Positions 24,996-34,441 of a stretch of 64,000 nt of DNA are shown one piece after another; the first letter of the stretch is position 1, and the number at the start of each line of letters is the position of its first letter. Source of the stretch: Mesorhizobium amorphae CCNWGS0123 (lineage in GTDB: Bacteria > Pseudomonadota > Alphaproteobacteria > Rhizobiales > Rhizobiaceae); assembly GCF_001686985.1 (NCBI RefSeq), contig NZ_CP015318.1, positions 246,001-310,000 of the forward strand. The letters run 5' to 3'. The notes beneath the pieces are model-generated. The model was not told where the DNA came from. It saw only the letters and a list, made by a program, of their open reading frames with translations, and made no database searches. The position numbers and the translations under genes are program-made.

Positions 24996-26547
24996 TGTGA
25001 TCATCATCGGCGGCGGCCATAACGGCCTTGTCGCCGCTGCAGTGCTGGCGAAGAGCGGCCGCAAGGTGCTCGTGCTGGAAGCCGCAACCGATATCGGCGG
25101 TGCGGCGCGGACCGACGAATTCGCCCCGGGCTTTCGTGTCTCCTCCGTCGCCCATGTGCTGAACCGTCTGCATCCCGATGTCGTGAAAACGTTGGAGCTG
25201 GAACGTCACGGGCTGGAGATTGCACGCGGCGATTTCGTGCCGACCGTTGCGCTGTCCAGGGATGGCCCGCCGCTTATGCTGCATGGCGCCTATGGCGAGG
25301 TGCTGACCGGCGCCAGTTCGTCCGAGCAAACCGCATGGAAGGAACTACGCGCCCAGCTGCTGCGCTATGCCGGCATACTGAAGCCCTTCTTGTCACGCCG
25401 TCCGCCCGACCTTGGCGCCATGTCGCTGCGGGAGACGGCAGCTCTTGGCCAGACAGCGCTGGCGCTGAAGAAACTCGGCAAGGAGGACATGCGCGATTTC
25501 CTGCGCGTGCTGTTGATGAATGTCGCCGACCTGCTTGATGAGCAACTCACCGACGACCGGCTGAAAGGCCTGCTCGCCTTCGACGCGACGCTCGGCAGCC
25601 ATCTCGGTCCGCGTTCGCCGACCTCGCTGCTCGGCCTCTACTACCGGCTGGCGGGCGAGACGGGCGGCATCGCCGGGGCGCAGATGCTGCCTAAAGGCGG
25701 CATGGGCGCGGTCATCGCCGCCATCCGTGCAGCGGCGGAGAAGGCCGGCGTGACCATCCGCGCCAAGTCACCTGTCGCCAGGATCATCGTCGAAAAAGGT
25801 CGCGCCGTCGGCGTCGCGCTCGACAGCGGCGAGGTGCTACGTGCGAAAACGCTCATCTCCGCCGTCAATCCGGCAACAACCATCCTCGATCTCGTCGGAC
25901 CGCGCGAGGTCGACACAGGCTTCGTACGCAAGGTCAAAAGTATCCGCATGAAGGGCGATGCGGCCAAGCTGCATCTGGCGCTCGACCGGCCGCCGCAATT
26001 TGCCGGTATCGACGCCGCCGGCCACAAGGGCCGCCTGGTCATCGCGCCCTCGCCCGATCACGTCGAGCGTGCCTTCAATCCCTGCAAATATGGCGAGTTC
26101 TCACCTGAACCCGTGATGGAGATCACGCTGCCCAACCTCACCGATCCGTCGCTTGCGCCCGCCGGCGCCTGCGTGCTGTCGGCGGTCGTGCAATATGCAC
26201 CCTATGCGCTGAAGGAAGGCTGGAGCGCGGGCAAACCGAAATTCCTGAAGGCGATCATGGCTCAGCTCGAGACCTACGCGCCGGGCATTTCCAAGACCGT
26301 GCTTCACACCGAGCTTCTGACGCCGGCCGATATCGAGGCGCGCTACAGGATGCCCGGAGGCCACTGGCATCACGGCGAATTGCAGGCCGACCAGATGCTG
26401 ATGTCGCGGCCGATGTCCGGATGGTCGGGCTACGACACGCCGGTCGAAGGGCTATTCCTCGCCGGCGCAGGCTCGCACCCAGGCGGCGGCGTTTCCGGCG
26501 CGCCCGGCCTCAACGCCGCGCGCCGCATCATCGCGATGAGGGCATGA
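24982..26547 (+). CDS. NAD(P)/FAD-dependent oxidoreductase, CrtI/PYROXD2-like, copy B
   Basis: A 521-aa paralogue of the preceding flavoprotein with VIIIGGGHNGLVAAAVLAKS near the N-terminus and GLFLAGAGSHPGGGVSGAPG near the C-terminus. Both copies keep complete FAD motifs, so neither looks decayed. They may form a heterodimer or act in successive steps. The gene overlaps copy A by 14 bp and the following GcvT-like gene by ATGA, so the module is translationally coupled. The substrate is unknown. Confidence 0.85.
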   Translation: MTSFDVIIIGGGHNGLVAAAVLAKSGRKVLVLEAATDIGGAARTDEFAPGFRVSSVAHVLNRLHPDVVKTLELERHGLEIARGDFVPTVALSRDGPPLMLHGAYGEVLTGASSSEQTAWKELRAQLLRYAGILKPFLSRRPPDLGAMSLRETAALGQTALALKKLGKEDMRDFLRVLLMNVADLLDEQLTDDRLKGLLAFDATLGSHLGPRSPTSLLGLYYRLAGETGGIAGAQMLPKGGMGAVIAAIRAAAEKAGVTIRAKSPVARIIVEKGRAVGVALDSGEVLRAKTLISAVNPATTILDLVGPREVDTGFVRKVKSIRMKGDAAKLHLALDRPPQFAGIDAAGHKGRLVIAPSPDHVERAFNPCKYGEFSPEPVMEITLPNLTDPSLAPAGACVLSAVVQYAPYALKEGWSAGKPKFLKAIMAQLETYAPGISKTVLHTELLTPADIEARYRMPGGHWHHGELQADQMLMSRPMSGWSGYDTPVEGLFLAGAGSHPGGGVSGAPGLNAARRIIAMRA

Positions 26548-27809
26548 CCATGGCGCAAGCAACCAGGAAGAAGCCGGTCGTGACCGGCGCCGACACCGCC
26601 CTCGAAGCTCGCCTCGCGGCGCAATCGCATTTCCGCACACTGCGGCTGGGCACCCCCTTCCAGCCGCGCATCGACGCGCTGGCCAAGGCCCAGGACTGGT
26701 ACAATTGGGCCGGCTACCGCGCCCCGCATTCCTTGTGGGACGAGGAACTGGAATATTTCGCCATCCGCAGCCAGGCGGCCTTGTTTGACATCTCACCGAT
26801 GACGAAATACCGCATCGAGGGTCCCGGCGCCGAGGCCTTCCTCAACCGCGTCACCTTGCGCGACGTGACCAAGCTCAAGCCGGGCCGCGTCCACTACACC
26901 GCATGGTGCGACGACGCAGGTTTCGTGCTCGACGACGGCACTTTGTTCCGGCTGTCGCCGACCCGCTTTCGTCTTTGCTCGCAGGAGCGACATCTGCCCT
27001 GGCTGCTGGACAGTGCCATCGGTTTCGAGATCACCGTTAAGGAAGAAACCGAGGCCGTCGCCGGCCTGGCGCTGCAAGGCCCGACCTCGTTCGCCTTGCT
27101 GCGCGATGCCGGTTTCGCCGGCGTCGAGCGGTTGAAAATTTTCGACCTCGCCGAGTTCCCGCATGACGGCGGCGCGGTCACCATTTCGCGCACCGGGTTC
27201 ACCGGCGACCTCGGCTACGAACTGTTCGTGCAAGCCGAGAAGGCACTGAGCCTCTGGGACCGGCTGATGGCGGCGGGCGAGTTGCGCGGCATCCGCGCCA
27301 TTGGTTACACGGCGCTGAACCGCGCCCGGCTCGAAGCCGGGCTGATCGTCGCCAATGCCGACTTCACCACGGCCGAGCACGCCATCCGCGCCGACCGTCT
27401 GCGCATGCCTGACGAGATCGGCCTCGGTTTCATGATCGACCTGGAAAAAAGCCATTTCAACGGCCGCCGCGCCATCCTCGAAGCGCGGACCAAGAGAAAG
27501 CTGCGGCACGTGCTGGTCGGGCTGGAGATCGAAGGCAACATCCCGGCCGAGCATGCCATCGTCTACCACAAGAAGAGCCAGGAGGTCGGTCTGGTCAGCG
27601 CCGCCATGTGGTCACCCATGGCCAAGCGCAATATCGCCATCGCCTCACTGGCACGGCCTTTTGGGGATACGATGGTCGAAGATCTCTGGGTCGAGATCTA
27701 CGCCATGCGCGAATTGCAGTACCAGAAGCTGATGAAGCGGGCCAAGGTGGTGCAGCGCCCTTTCATCAAGCTCGACCGCCGCACCACCAACCCGCCGGCG
27801 GATTTCTGA
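26544..27809 (+). CDS. GcvT-like aminomethyltransferase/demethylase family protein
   Basis: A 421-aa member of the folate-dependent GcvT fold. It has ALFDISPMTKYRIEGPGAEAFLNRV near the N-terminal third, the folate-site segment ISRTGFTGDLGYELFV, and an ARLEAGL motif after YTALNR. Relatives include glycine cleavage T protein, DMSP demethylase and dimethylglycine-type demethylases that transfer a one-carbon unit to tetrahydrofolate. I take the ATGA-overlap start at 26544. In context it could capture methyl or methylene groups released from an N-methylated amine. The particular donor is not identifiable. Confidence 0.85.
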   Translation: MTMAQATRKKPVVTGADTALEARLAAQSHFRTLRLGTPFQPRIDALAKAQDWYNWAGYRAPHSLWDEELEYFAIRSQAALFDISPMTKYRIEGPGAEAFLNRVTLRDVTKLKPGRVHYTAWCDDAGFVLDDGTLFRLSPTRFRLCSQERHLPWLLDSAIGFEITVKEETEAVAGLALQGPTSFALLRDAGFAGVERLKIFDLAEFPHDGGAVTISRTGFTGDLGYELFVQAEKALSLWDRLMAAGELRGIRAIGYTALNRARLEAGLIVANADFTTAEHAIRADRLRMPDEIGLGFMIDLEKSHFNGRRAILEARTKRKLRHVLVGLEIEGNIPAEHAIVYHKKSQEVGLVSAAMWSPMAKRNIAIASLARPFGDTMVEDLWVEIYAMRELQYQKLMKRAKVVQRPFIKLDRRTTNPPADF

Positions 27810-27811
27810 GC

Positions 27812-28057
27812 ATGAGCGATGAGGCAGAGCGCGAAGCCGCCGAACAATGGCAGCTGGTCAATACACCGCTCGGTGAAAAATGGTCCGGGCGCACCCGCTA
27901 TGCCGCCGCCATGTTCTTCTACAAGCGCGGCGAGATGAGCGCCGAGACGCTCGAGGTCTACCGCATCTGCGCGCGGCTGGATTCCACCGATCCGTTGCCG
28001 ATCATCCGCGACCGCGGCGGCGGCCAGGACTGGCTGAAGCGCATGGGCTACAAATAG
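27812..28057 (+). CDS. 81-aa hypothetical protein coupled to the GcvT-like gene
   Basis: A small acidic/basic soluble protein starting two bases after the GcvT-like stop. It has the segment WSGRTRYAAAMFFYKRGEMS and a C-terminal IIRDRGGGQDWLKRMGYK. I recognise no family. Tight spacing and a clean frame indicate that it belongs to the flavoprotein/GcvT operon, where it may be an accessory subunit. It has no signal peptide or membrane span. Confidence 0.65.
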   Translation: MSDEAEREAAEQWQLVNTPLGEKWSGRTRYAAAMFFYKRGEMSAETLEVYRICARLDSTDPLPIIRDRGGGQDWLKRMGYK

Positions 28058-28070
28058 CGACGCGGGTCGA

Positions 28071-29129
28071 TTATCCGATCGTCTTCTCGAGCATGCCGAT
28101 CCAGTTGCGGTAGGCGATCTTCTCGATCAGCGCGCGGCCGAAACCCCGCGCGGCAAGCGCGTCGATCAGTTTCGGCAGGCCGGCGACATCGCCGATGACG
28201 GCCGGGATCATGGCGCCGTCGAAATCCGAACCTAGGCCGACCCCGTCCTCGCCCAGCGCCTGCAGCAGCGAGTCGACATGGCGCACCATGATCTCGAGTG
28301 AGGTGTCGGCGTTCATCCTGCCGTCCTCGCGCAGGAAGCCGGTGGCGAAGTTCAGCCCGACCATGCCGCCGCTTTCGCGGATGGCGCCAAGCTGCCAGTC
28401 GGTAAGGTTGCGGGAATGGCCGCAGATCGCGTGCACGTTGGAATGCGTGGCGACCAGCGGCGCATCACTGATTTCAGCGACGTCGCGAAAACCCTTTTCA
28501 TTGAGATGCGAGAGGTCGATCATGATCTTCAGCTGGTTGCACGCCTTGACCAGCGCCTTGCCGGCATCGGTCAGGCCGGGCCCGGTGTCGGGCGAGGACG
28601 GAAAGCGGAACGGCACGCCGTTGCCGAAGGCATTCGGGCGGCTCCAGACGATGCCGAGCGAGCGCAGGCCGGCGGCGTGCAGCACGTCGAGCATGGTGAG
28701 TTCGGGATCGATCGCTTCGACGCCCTCGATGTGGAACACCGCCGCGATCGAACCCTTCGCCATCGCGTCGCGCACGTCGCCGGCGCTGCGGCATACGGTC
28801 AGCGCTCCGGCCCGCTCCAGCCGGAACAGGATCGAGGCCATGGCGATGGTGGAGGTGAGGGCTTCGCTGCGCGGAAGCTCGGGCGGCAAGGGCTCGTTGT
28901 CGCTCGGCGCCGGCGGCACCGCGGCGCGTTTGGTTTTCTCGACCGGCGGCGGGAAGATCGCGAACATGCCGCCGGCAAAGCCGCCCTTTTTGGCGCGCGG
29001 CAGATCGATATGGCCGCCTTGCGTCCCCTCGATGAACAGCTTTTCGACATCCGCCTCCTTCGACTGATAGAGCCTGAGCAGCGTGTCGTTGTGGCCGTCG
29101 AAGACGGGGACGAGATCGGTTTCGGTCAT
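28071..29129 (-). CDS. Membrane dipeptidase, peptidase family M19
   Basis: A 352-aa zinc hydrolase of the renal dipeptidase family with normal length. Metal ligands are visible in DGHND (His13, Asp15), the bridging Glu in FHIEGVEAI, His in DLSHLNEKG and ATHSN, and Asp in GSDFDG. M19 enzymes are frequently found beside methylamine and betaine demethylation genes in other proteobacteria (from memory), where their role is unclear. It is convergent with the flavoprotein operon and ends 13 bp from it. It has no signal peptide, so it is probably cytoplasmic. Confidence 0.88.
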   Translation of the reverse strand: MTETDLVPVFDGHNDTLLRLYQSKEADVEKLFIEGTQGGHIDLPRAKKGGFAGGMFAIFPPPVEKTKRAAVPPAPSDNEPLPPELPRSEALTSTIAMASILFRLERAGALTVCRSAGDVRDAMAKGSIAAVFHIEGVEAIDPELTMLDVLHAAGLRSLGIVWSRPNAFGNGVPFRFPSSPDTGPGLTDAGKALVKACNQLKIMIDLSHLNEKGFRDVAEISDAPLVATHSNVHAICGHSRNLTDWQLGAIRESGGMVGLNFATGFLREDGRMNADTSLEIMVRHVDSLLQALGEDGVGLGSDFDGAMIPAVIGDVAGLPKLIDALAARGFGRALIEKIAYRNWIGMLEKTIG

Positions 29130-29148
29130 CAGGAAGCCATTCGGTTGA

Positions 29149-29178
29149 GGGCCCGCAGGCCGGGAGCCTGCCTGCGGG
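29149..29178. repeat. GC-rich hairpin upstream of the dipeptidase gene
   Basis: Perfect 10-bp arms GCCCGCAGGC and GCCTGCGGGC surround a 9-nt loop. It lies 20 bp upstream of the dipeptidase start, hence in its leader or in the spacer after the GNAT gene. No T tract accompanies it. Confidence 0.4.
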
Positions 29179-29281
29179 CGATACCTCTACTTAGGCAAGA
29201 TGGCCAAATCGCGCAAATGCCAGACAGGTGATTGCATTTGTAACTGCTCGCGCGACCGTCTGTCTCCGCGCGGACAAACGC

Positions 29282-29581
29282 CTATTGCTTCAGCACGTCG
29301 GCCCATTCCGGATGGCGGCGGAACTGGGCGTTGGCGAAAGGGCAGAGCGGGATGATCTTCTTGCCGGCCGCGCGCGCATCCTCGACGGCGCGGGTGACGA
29401 GCCGAAGCCCCGCGCCCTGGCCGCGAAACGCATCCGGCACTTCGGTGTGGTCGATGATAAGCTGGTGCTCGCCGATCTTGGTGAAGGTCATCTCGGCCTC
29501 GGCGCCGCCAGGTCCGCGCAAGAAATAGCGCCCCTTGGAGCCGCGGTCCTCCAGTTCGATCTCAGGCAATTGGTCAGGCAT
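29282..29581 (-). CDS. GNAT-family N-acetyltransferase (small YjdJ/NATD1-type)
   Basis: A 99-aa protein of the short COG2388 acetyltransferase group. It carries IIDHTEVPDAFRGQGAGLRL, in which the RGQGAG loop binds acetyl-CoA pyrophosphate, followed by CPFANAQF typical of this subgroup. The acceptor is unknown. It starts 3 bp after the stop of the upstream hydrolase gene, making it the last gene of a three-gene operon with an MhqD/MhqO-like pair. Confidence 0.82.
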   Translation of the reverse strand: MPDQLPEIELEDRGSKGRYFLRGPGGAEAEMTFTKIGEHQLIIDHTEVPDAFRGQGAGLRLVTRAVEDARAAGKKIIPLCPFANAQFRRHPEWADVLKQ

Positions 29582-29584
29582 TGC

Positions 29585-30208
29585 TTAGGCTCCTTCAACA
29601 GGCACGCCGGCGAAGAACCGCCGCGCCGCCTCGATTTCATTCGGCCGCACCTCGTGCCCGCCCTCATGCCATTCCACAGTGACATCGGCGCCATCGGCGC
29701 GCAAATAGGCCTCGAGCCGCGACGTCAGGTTGGGCGGGCAGATCGGGTCACGCTTACCGGCAGTGACCAGGATGTGGCGGCCGGCAAGGCTGCCCTTCAC
29801 CTCCGGCTCGAACGGGATCAGCGGATGCATCAGCACCGAGGCATTGAACAGGTCGGGTGCAGCGAACACCACCGAGGCCAGGATGTTGGCGCCGTTGGAA
29901 TAGCCGAGCCCAAGCACCGACGACGGCCTTGCCGCCTCGACCTGCGCCTTGACGAAGCCAACCATCTTGCCGGTCGCCCGCGCGAGGTCGTCCATGTCGT
30001 AGACGCCCTCGCCGGTGCGGCGGAAGAAGCGTGCCGCGCCCATTTCTGCAACGTCGCCGCGCGGCGACACTATCATACCGTCTGGAACGAGATCGCGCCC
30101 GAGCGAAAGCAACTGGCTCTCGTCTCCGCCAGTGCCGTGGAAGACGAAGAGCAGCGGGCCGCCCGGCGAACCGGGCAGCAGCTTGTGGATGTAGGCGTCC
30201 TTGCTCAT
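29585..30208 (-). CDS. Alpha/beta hydrolase, carboxylesterase/phospholipase type (MhqD-like)
   Basis: A 207-aa serine hydrolase. The oxyanion segment is FVFHGTGGDE, the nucleophile Ser lies in GLGYSNGANIL, the acid in GKRDPICP and the catalytic His in GGHEV. It follows the ring-cleaving dioxygenase gene by 5 bp. The same gene pair forms the Bacillus mhqO-mhqD quinone-response operon (from memory), so a role in removing quinone or hydroquinone adducts is plausible. Actual substrates are not known. Confidence 0.82.
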   Translation of the reverse strand: MSKDAYIHKLLPGSPGGPLLFVFHGTGGDESQLLSLGRDLVPDGMIVSPRGDVAEMGAARFFRRTGEGVYDMDDLARATGKMVGFVKAQVEAARPSSVLGLGYSNGANILASVVFAAPDLFNASVLMHPLIPFEPEVKGSLAGRHILVTAGKRDPICPPNLTSRLEAYLRADGADVTVEWHEGGHEVRPNEIEAARRFFAGVPVEGA

Positions 30209-30213
30209 GGTCC

Positions 30214-31146
30214 TCAGCCCCCCAGCTTCTGCAAATGCTGTTCGAGATAGGGCCTGAGATGCTGGTGCTGCGTCGGCAGCTTCAGCGCTTCGCCAAGATG
30301 GGCAGTGTCCTCGTCGCGGTCGAAGCCCGGCTCGTTGGTGGCCACCTCGAACAGCACGCCGCCCGGCGTGCGGAAATAAATCGCCCAGAAATAGTCGCGG
30401 TCGATCACCGGCGTCACCTGATAGCCGGTGTCCATCAGCGCCTTGCGCACTTCGAGCTGCTTCGCGCGGTTTTCGACGGCGAAGGCGACATGGTGGACCG
30501 AGCCGGCGCCAAGATTGGCGAAGGCAGCACCCGGCAGCGATTCGATGTCGACGACATCGGCGCCGTTGCCATTCTTCACCGCCAGCCGCGTGACGTTGCC
30601 GGACTTGTCGACTTCCTCATAGCCCATGAACTTCAACAGCTCCTCGGTGGCGCCGCCGTCCTTGAGCCTGAGCGACACCGAGTGGAAGCCACGGATCGCT
30701 TCGTCTGCGGGTACGCCGCCTTTCACCCATGGCGCGCGGCTGTCGGCCTTGTCCTCGACGAGGGCAAAACCGTCGCCATCGGGACCGGCGAAGGCCAGCC
30801 GCTTCTCGCCGAACGCTTCTTCGCGCGACAGCCCGGCAATGCCCTCGTCGGCGAAGCGCTTCTCCCAATAGGCAAGCGTGCCTTCAGGCACCGAATAGAC
30901 GGTGGTGCCGACTTCGCCGACGCCATGGCGGCCCTTGCCGATGTTCGGGAACGGAAAGTAGGTCATCACCGAACCCGGCGTGCCGACCTCGTCGGCATAG
31001 TAGAGGTGGTAGACGTCGGGCGCGTCGAAATTGACGGTTTTCTTGACCCGGCGCAGGCCGAGCTTCTTGGTGAAGAACGCATTGTTCTGGCGCGCATCGC
31101 TGGCCATCGAGGTGACGTGATGCAGGCCCTTGATCTGGTCGAGCAT
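30214..31146 (-). CDS. Ring-cleaving extradiol dioxygenase of the glyoxalase fold (MhqO-like)
   Basis: A 310-aa two-module vicinal-oxygen-chelate protein. The first module begins GLHHVTSMASDARQNNAFF with a metal-binding His, and the second starts about residue 155 (IRGFHSVSLRL) and has a further His in VHHVAFAV. The family contains hydroquinone-specific MhqO-type dioxygenases. ATG 31146 follows AAGGAG and matches the family N-terminus; the longer frame to 31194 has a poor extension. It is the first gene of an operon with the hydrolase and GNAT genes, with two inverted repeats in its upstream region. Confidence 0.85.
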   Translation of the reverse strand: MLDQIKGLHHVTSMASDARQNNAFFTKKLGLRRVKKTVNFDAPDVYHLYYADEVGTPGSVMTYFPFPNIGKGRHGVGEVGTTVYSVPEGTLAYWEKRFADEGIAGLSREEAFGEKRLAFAGPDGDGFALVEDKADSRAPWVKGGVPADEAIRGFHSVSLRLKDGGATEELLKFMGYEEVDKSGNVTRLAVKNGNGADVVDIESLPGAAFANLGAGSVHHVAFAVENRAKQLEVRKALMDTGYQVTPVIDRDYFWAIYFRTPGGVLFEVATNEPGFDRDEDTAHLGEALKLPTQHQHLRPYLEQHLQKLGG

Positions 31147-31235
31147 TTTTCTGCTCCTTCCCTTGCTACTTGTGCGGCCCATGCCGCTGTCCACGCCAAT
31201 ATGAGGATAGGCACGCCGGCGTCAAAGGGCGCAAA

Positions 31236-31286
31236 CACAGAATGGACTGTGCTGTAAAAGTGAACGAAGAAGCACATTTTGTTCAC
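31236..31286. promoter_or_regulatory. Two inverted repeats in the mhq-like/sulfatase divergent spacer
   Basis: CACAG-AATGGA-CTGTG (31236-31251) and GTGAAC-N15-GTTCAC (31260-31286) lie 90-140 bp upstream of the dioxygenase gene and 85 bp before the divergent sulfatase gene. They could be operators of a repressor encoded elsewhere. The palindromes are seen; the function is inferred. Confidence 0.4.
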
Positions 31287-31371
31287 CGATCGACGAACTG
31301 AACCCAGCTTGCAACGGCCCGGAATTTCGGCTCCATGAGCGGCGCGCCTTCATCCAGTGAGGAGACCCAGA

Positions 31372-32926
31372 TTGGCCAAATCCGGTAGACGCCCGAACGT
31401 TCTCCTCATCACCTGCGACCAATGGCGCGGCGATTGCCTGTCCGCCGCCGGCCATCCCGTGGTGAGGACTCCGAACGCCGACGCGCTTGCCGCCGACGGC
31501 GTCCTGTTCCGGCGCCACTATGGCGGAGCCGCACCCTGCTCGCCGGCGCGTGCCTGCCTCTACACCGGCCTCTACCAGATGAACAACCGCGTCTGCCGCA
31601 ACGGCACGCCGCTCGACACCCGCCACGGCAACATCGCGCTCGCGGTCAGGGCCCTCGGTTATGATCCGACGCTATTCGGCTACACCGACGTCTCGCTCGA
31701 CCCGCGCCGCCTGGCGCCTGGTGACCCCAGGCTGAAGAGCTACGAGGGCGTGCTGCCCGGCTTCAGCGTGCGCCAGTTCCTGCCCGAGCACCAGAAACCC
31801 TGGCTGTCATGGCTGAAGGCGCGCGGCGTCGAAACCGGCGCCGGCTTTCCCGACATCCATCGCCCTGTTGGTGGAGAGGCCGGAGATGACGTGACCCTCA
31901 CGCCGCCCGTCTATTCGAAGGACGAGACGCCGACGGCCTTCCTCGCCGGCGAGTTCATCCGCTGGCTCGGCGAACAGGAAGGCGGCGCGCCGTGGTTCGC
32001 ACATCTCTCCTTCATCAGTCCGCACCCGCCCTTCATCGTGCCGGACCCCTACAACACACTATACGATCCCGTCGACGGCCCCGCCTTCCGTCGCGCCGAA
32101 AGCTGGCAGGCAGAGGCGGAGCGTCACCCTTACCTCGCCTACGATCTTGGCCGGCAGAAGCGCGCCAGTTTCCGCCCCGGTGCCGAGGGCAAGGTGCGCG
32201 ACTGGGGTGACGACAATTTTCGGGCCATCCGCGCGCTCTACTACGGCATGATCTCGGAAGTGGACGCGCAGCTTGGCCGCCTCTGGCAAGCGCTCAAGAC
32301 GGCTGGCGCATGGGACGACACCGTCGTCGTGCTGACCTCGGACCACGCCGAGATGATGGGCGACCATTTCATGCTCGGCAAAGGAGGCTTCTTCGACGGC
32401 AGTTTTCACATCCCGCTGATCATCCGCGACCCGCGTCGCAGCGGGACATCGGGCAACCAGGTCGACCGCTTCACCGAGGCCGTGGACATACTGCCGACGC
32501 TGCTCGAGCTGCTCGACCAGGATCCGCCGCCACATCTCGACGGATTTTCGCTGAAGCCATTTCTGGAGAGCGAGACGCCAGAGGACTGGCGCGACGCGGC
32601 ACACTGGGAATTCGATTTCCGCTCCATCGCCGGCGGCGAACCCGAACGCCATTTCGGCATTGGTTCGCGCCAGTGCAATCTTGCCGTCATCCGCACGGAA
32701 GAATTCAAGTACGTGCATTTCGGCGGCGGCCTGCCGCCGCTGCTGTTCGACCTGACGAAGGACCCCGGCGAGCTGACCAACATGGCCACCGATCCGGCCT
32801 ATGCCGCGGTGCGGCTCGAGTTTGCCGAAAAACTCCTGGCCTGGCGCGCCACCCATCTCGACCAGTCACTAGCGCTGGCCGAGCTGACAGAGGACGGCGT
32901 TGTGGGGTATGTCAGTAGGACAATAA

Positions 32927-32934
<8 letters not shown>
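31372..32934 (+). CDS. Sulfatase-superfamily hydrolase, phosphonate monoester hydrolase/phosphodiesterase-like
   Basis: A 520-aa member of the alkaline-phosphatase/sulfatase fold. The formylglycine motif CSPAR has Cys56 as the residue to be oxidised; metal ligands include Asp16 (LITCDQW) and the pair in [14 protein letters not shown]. The segment [24 protein letters not shown] and the C-terminal [18 protein letters not shown] closely match remembered Rhizobium phosphonate monoester hydrolase. It may therefore act on phosphate diesters and phosphonates more than on sulfate esters. No signal peptide is seen, so it is cytoplasmic. TTG 31372 after GAGGAG is the preferred start. Confidence 0.85.
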
Positions 32935-33013
<79 letters not shown>

Positions 33014-33016
33014 TCC

Positions 33017-34363
33017 TTACTTCACCATCATCCGCTGCTGATCCCGCTTCTCGGCATAGCTGCCCTTCTCGTAGGCGGCCTGTGCCTCGAGCTGCTCCTT
33101 GGTGAAGGTGGTGTAGAGATATTTCTTGCCGTCCTTGTCGGTCATGAATTTGAGATTGTCCATGCCGACAGCCACTTCCTTCTCGCCGACGCCGAGGAAG
33201 CCACCAACGTCTACGATGACCGCGTCAGGCTTGCTGTCCGGCGCCAGCACGACATCGCCGATCTCGCCGACCTTGACGTCGTTGGCGCCGTAGACGGTCG
33301 TCCCTTTGAGGTCATCACCTCTGATTTCGCCGACCGGCATCTCTGTCAGCGTCGACTTGTCGATCGCCGCGGTTTGCGTGGGGTCGGTTGCCTTGACATC
33401 GGGCGTCGGGGTGGCCGGAGCCTCAGCTGTCACTTCGGGCGCAGGGGCGGCCGGAGCCTCAGCAGTCTTTTCCCCCGGGGCCGGGGCGGTCGTTGTTGGG
33501 GCGGCGGCCTTCGGGACCTCGTTCGAGGCCGTGCTGGCCGCCGGTGCCGGATCAAAGGCCTTGCGGTTGAAGTCCGGCTGCGCCTGCAGCTCTTCCTTCG
33601 TCGTCTGCACGACCAGCCAGCGATCGCCGTTCCGCTCGGCCCATTGCGTCTTTGCGAAGTCATAGGCGACGTTCTTTTCGCCCAGGCCAAGGAATCCACC
33701 GACGCCGATCACAAGCGACTGCGCCTGGTTGTCCTTGGTCAGAACGATGTCGTTCACATCGCCAATACTCTGGGCGTCGTCCGCGGTGCCGTTATAGACG
33801 GATTCGCCAATGATGTTGGTAGCCAGATTCCCATCTGCCTTTTTTACAACCGGTTCAGCCGGCGCGTTCATGTCGACAGGCTTCTGTGCCCCGGTAGCGT
33901 CCGTAGAAGACGTGTCGGTCGAGGCTGCTGGTGGGGCTGGGTCGTAAGGCTTTCTGTCGAAGTCCGGCAGCGCCGTCAGCGCTTCCTTCGAAGTCTCGGC
34001 GACCAGCCAGCGGTCGCCGTTCTTCTCGACCCACTGCAGCTTGTCGTAGTCGAACGCGACATCCTTCGCCCCGATGCCAAGAAAGCCGCCAACGCCGATG
34101 ACGGCGGATTTCGCCTTGCCATTTTCGTCAAAGACAACATCGCTGACCTGGCCGATGCTTTGGGCATCGTCGGCCGTGCCGTTATAGACGGATTCACCGA
34201 TGATGTTGGTCATCAGGCTGCCTTCCGCGCGCTCCACCGGAGCCGCTGGAGCCGTCTCGGTGGCGGGCGCCTCAGCAGGCGCTGGGGTTGTTGCCGTCTG
34301 TGCGAAAGCGCCGGTTGCAATCAGCGTTGCCAACGCGGTCGTCGCTAAAAGAGTGCGGATCAT
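33017..34363 (-). CDS. Exported protein with three PRC-barrel repeats
   Basis: A 448-aa protein with a signal peptide (1-21, ending TGAFA). Three PRC-barrel-like units lie at about 53-140, 183-270 and 353-433. Units 1 and 2 are almost duplicates (both begin [19 protein letters not shown]), and unit 3 is more diverged. Linkers are rich in Ala, Pro and Thr. Each unit repeats [11 protein letters not shown], a PRC hallmark. PRC barrels mediate protein or ligand contacts; the periplasmic role is unknown. ATG 34363 follows GAGGAG. A perfect EcfG-type promoter lies about 80 bp upstream, so it is probably a stress-induced envelope protein. Confidence 0.85.
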   Translation of the reverse strand: MIRTLLATTALATLIATGAFAQTATTPAPAEAPATETAPAAPVERAEGSLMTNIIGESVYNGTADDAQSIGQVSDVVFDENGKAKSAVIGVGGFLGIGAKDVAFDYDKLQWVEKNGDRWLVAETSKEALTALPDFDRKPYDPAPPAASTDTSSTDATGAQKPVDMNAPAEPVVKKADGNLATNIIGESVYNGTADDAQSIGDVNDIVLTKDNQAQSLVIGVGGFLGLGEKNVAYDFAKTQWAERNGDRWLVVQTTKEELQAQPDFNRKAFDPAPAASTASNEVPKAAAPTTTAPAPGEKTAEAPAAPAPEVTAEAPATPTPDVKATDPTQTAAIDKSTLTEMPVGEIRGDDLKGTTVYGANDVKVGEIGDVVLAPDSKPDAVIVDVGGFLGVGEKEVAVGMDNLKFMTDKDGKKYLYTTFTKEQLEAQAAYEKGSYAEKRDQQRMMVK

Positions 34364-34441
34364 GATCGTCTCTCCTCGTGCCTGATTTCTGCACGCCGAG
34401 ACCGACAAGAGGTCAGCCTCGGCATCCTCCTACTGGTTCAC

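Noticed and set aside
29149..29178. Hairpin upstream of the dipeptidase gene as an intrinsic terminator
   Set aside because: No T tract follows it on either strand; it is listed only as a hairpin.
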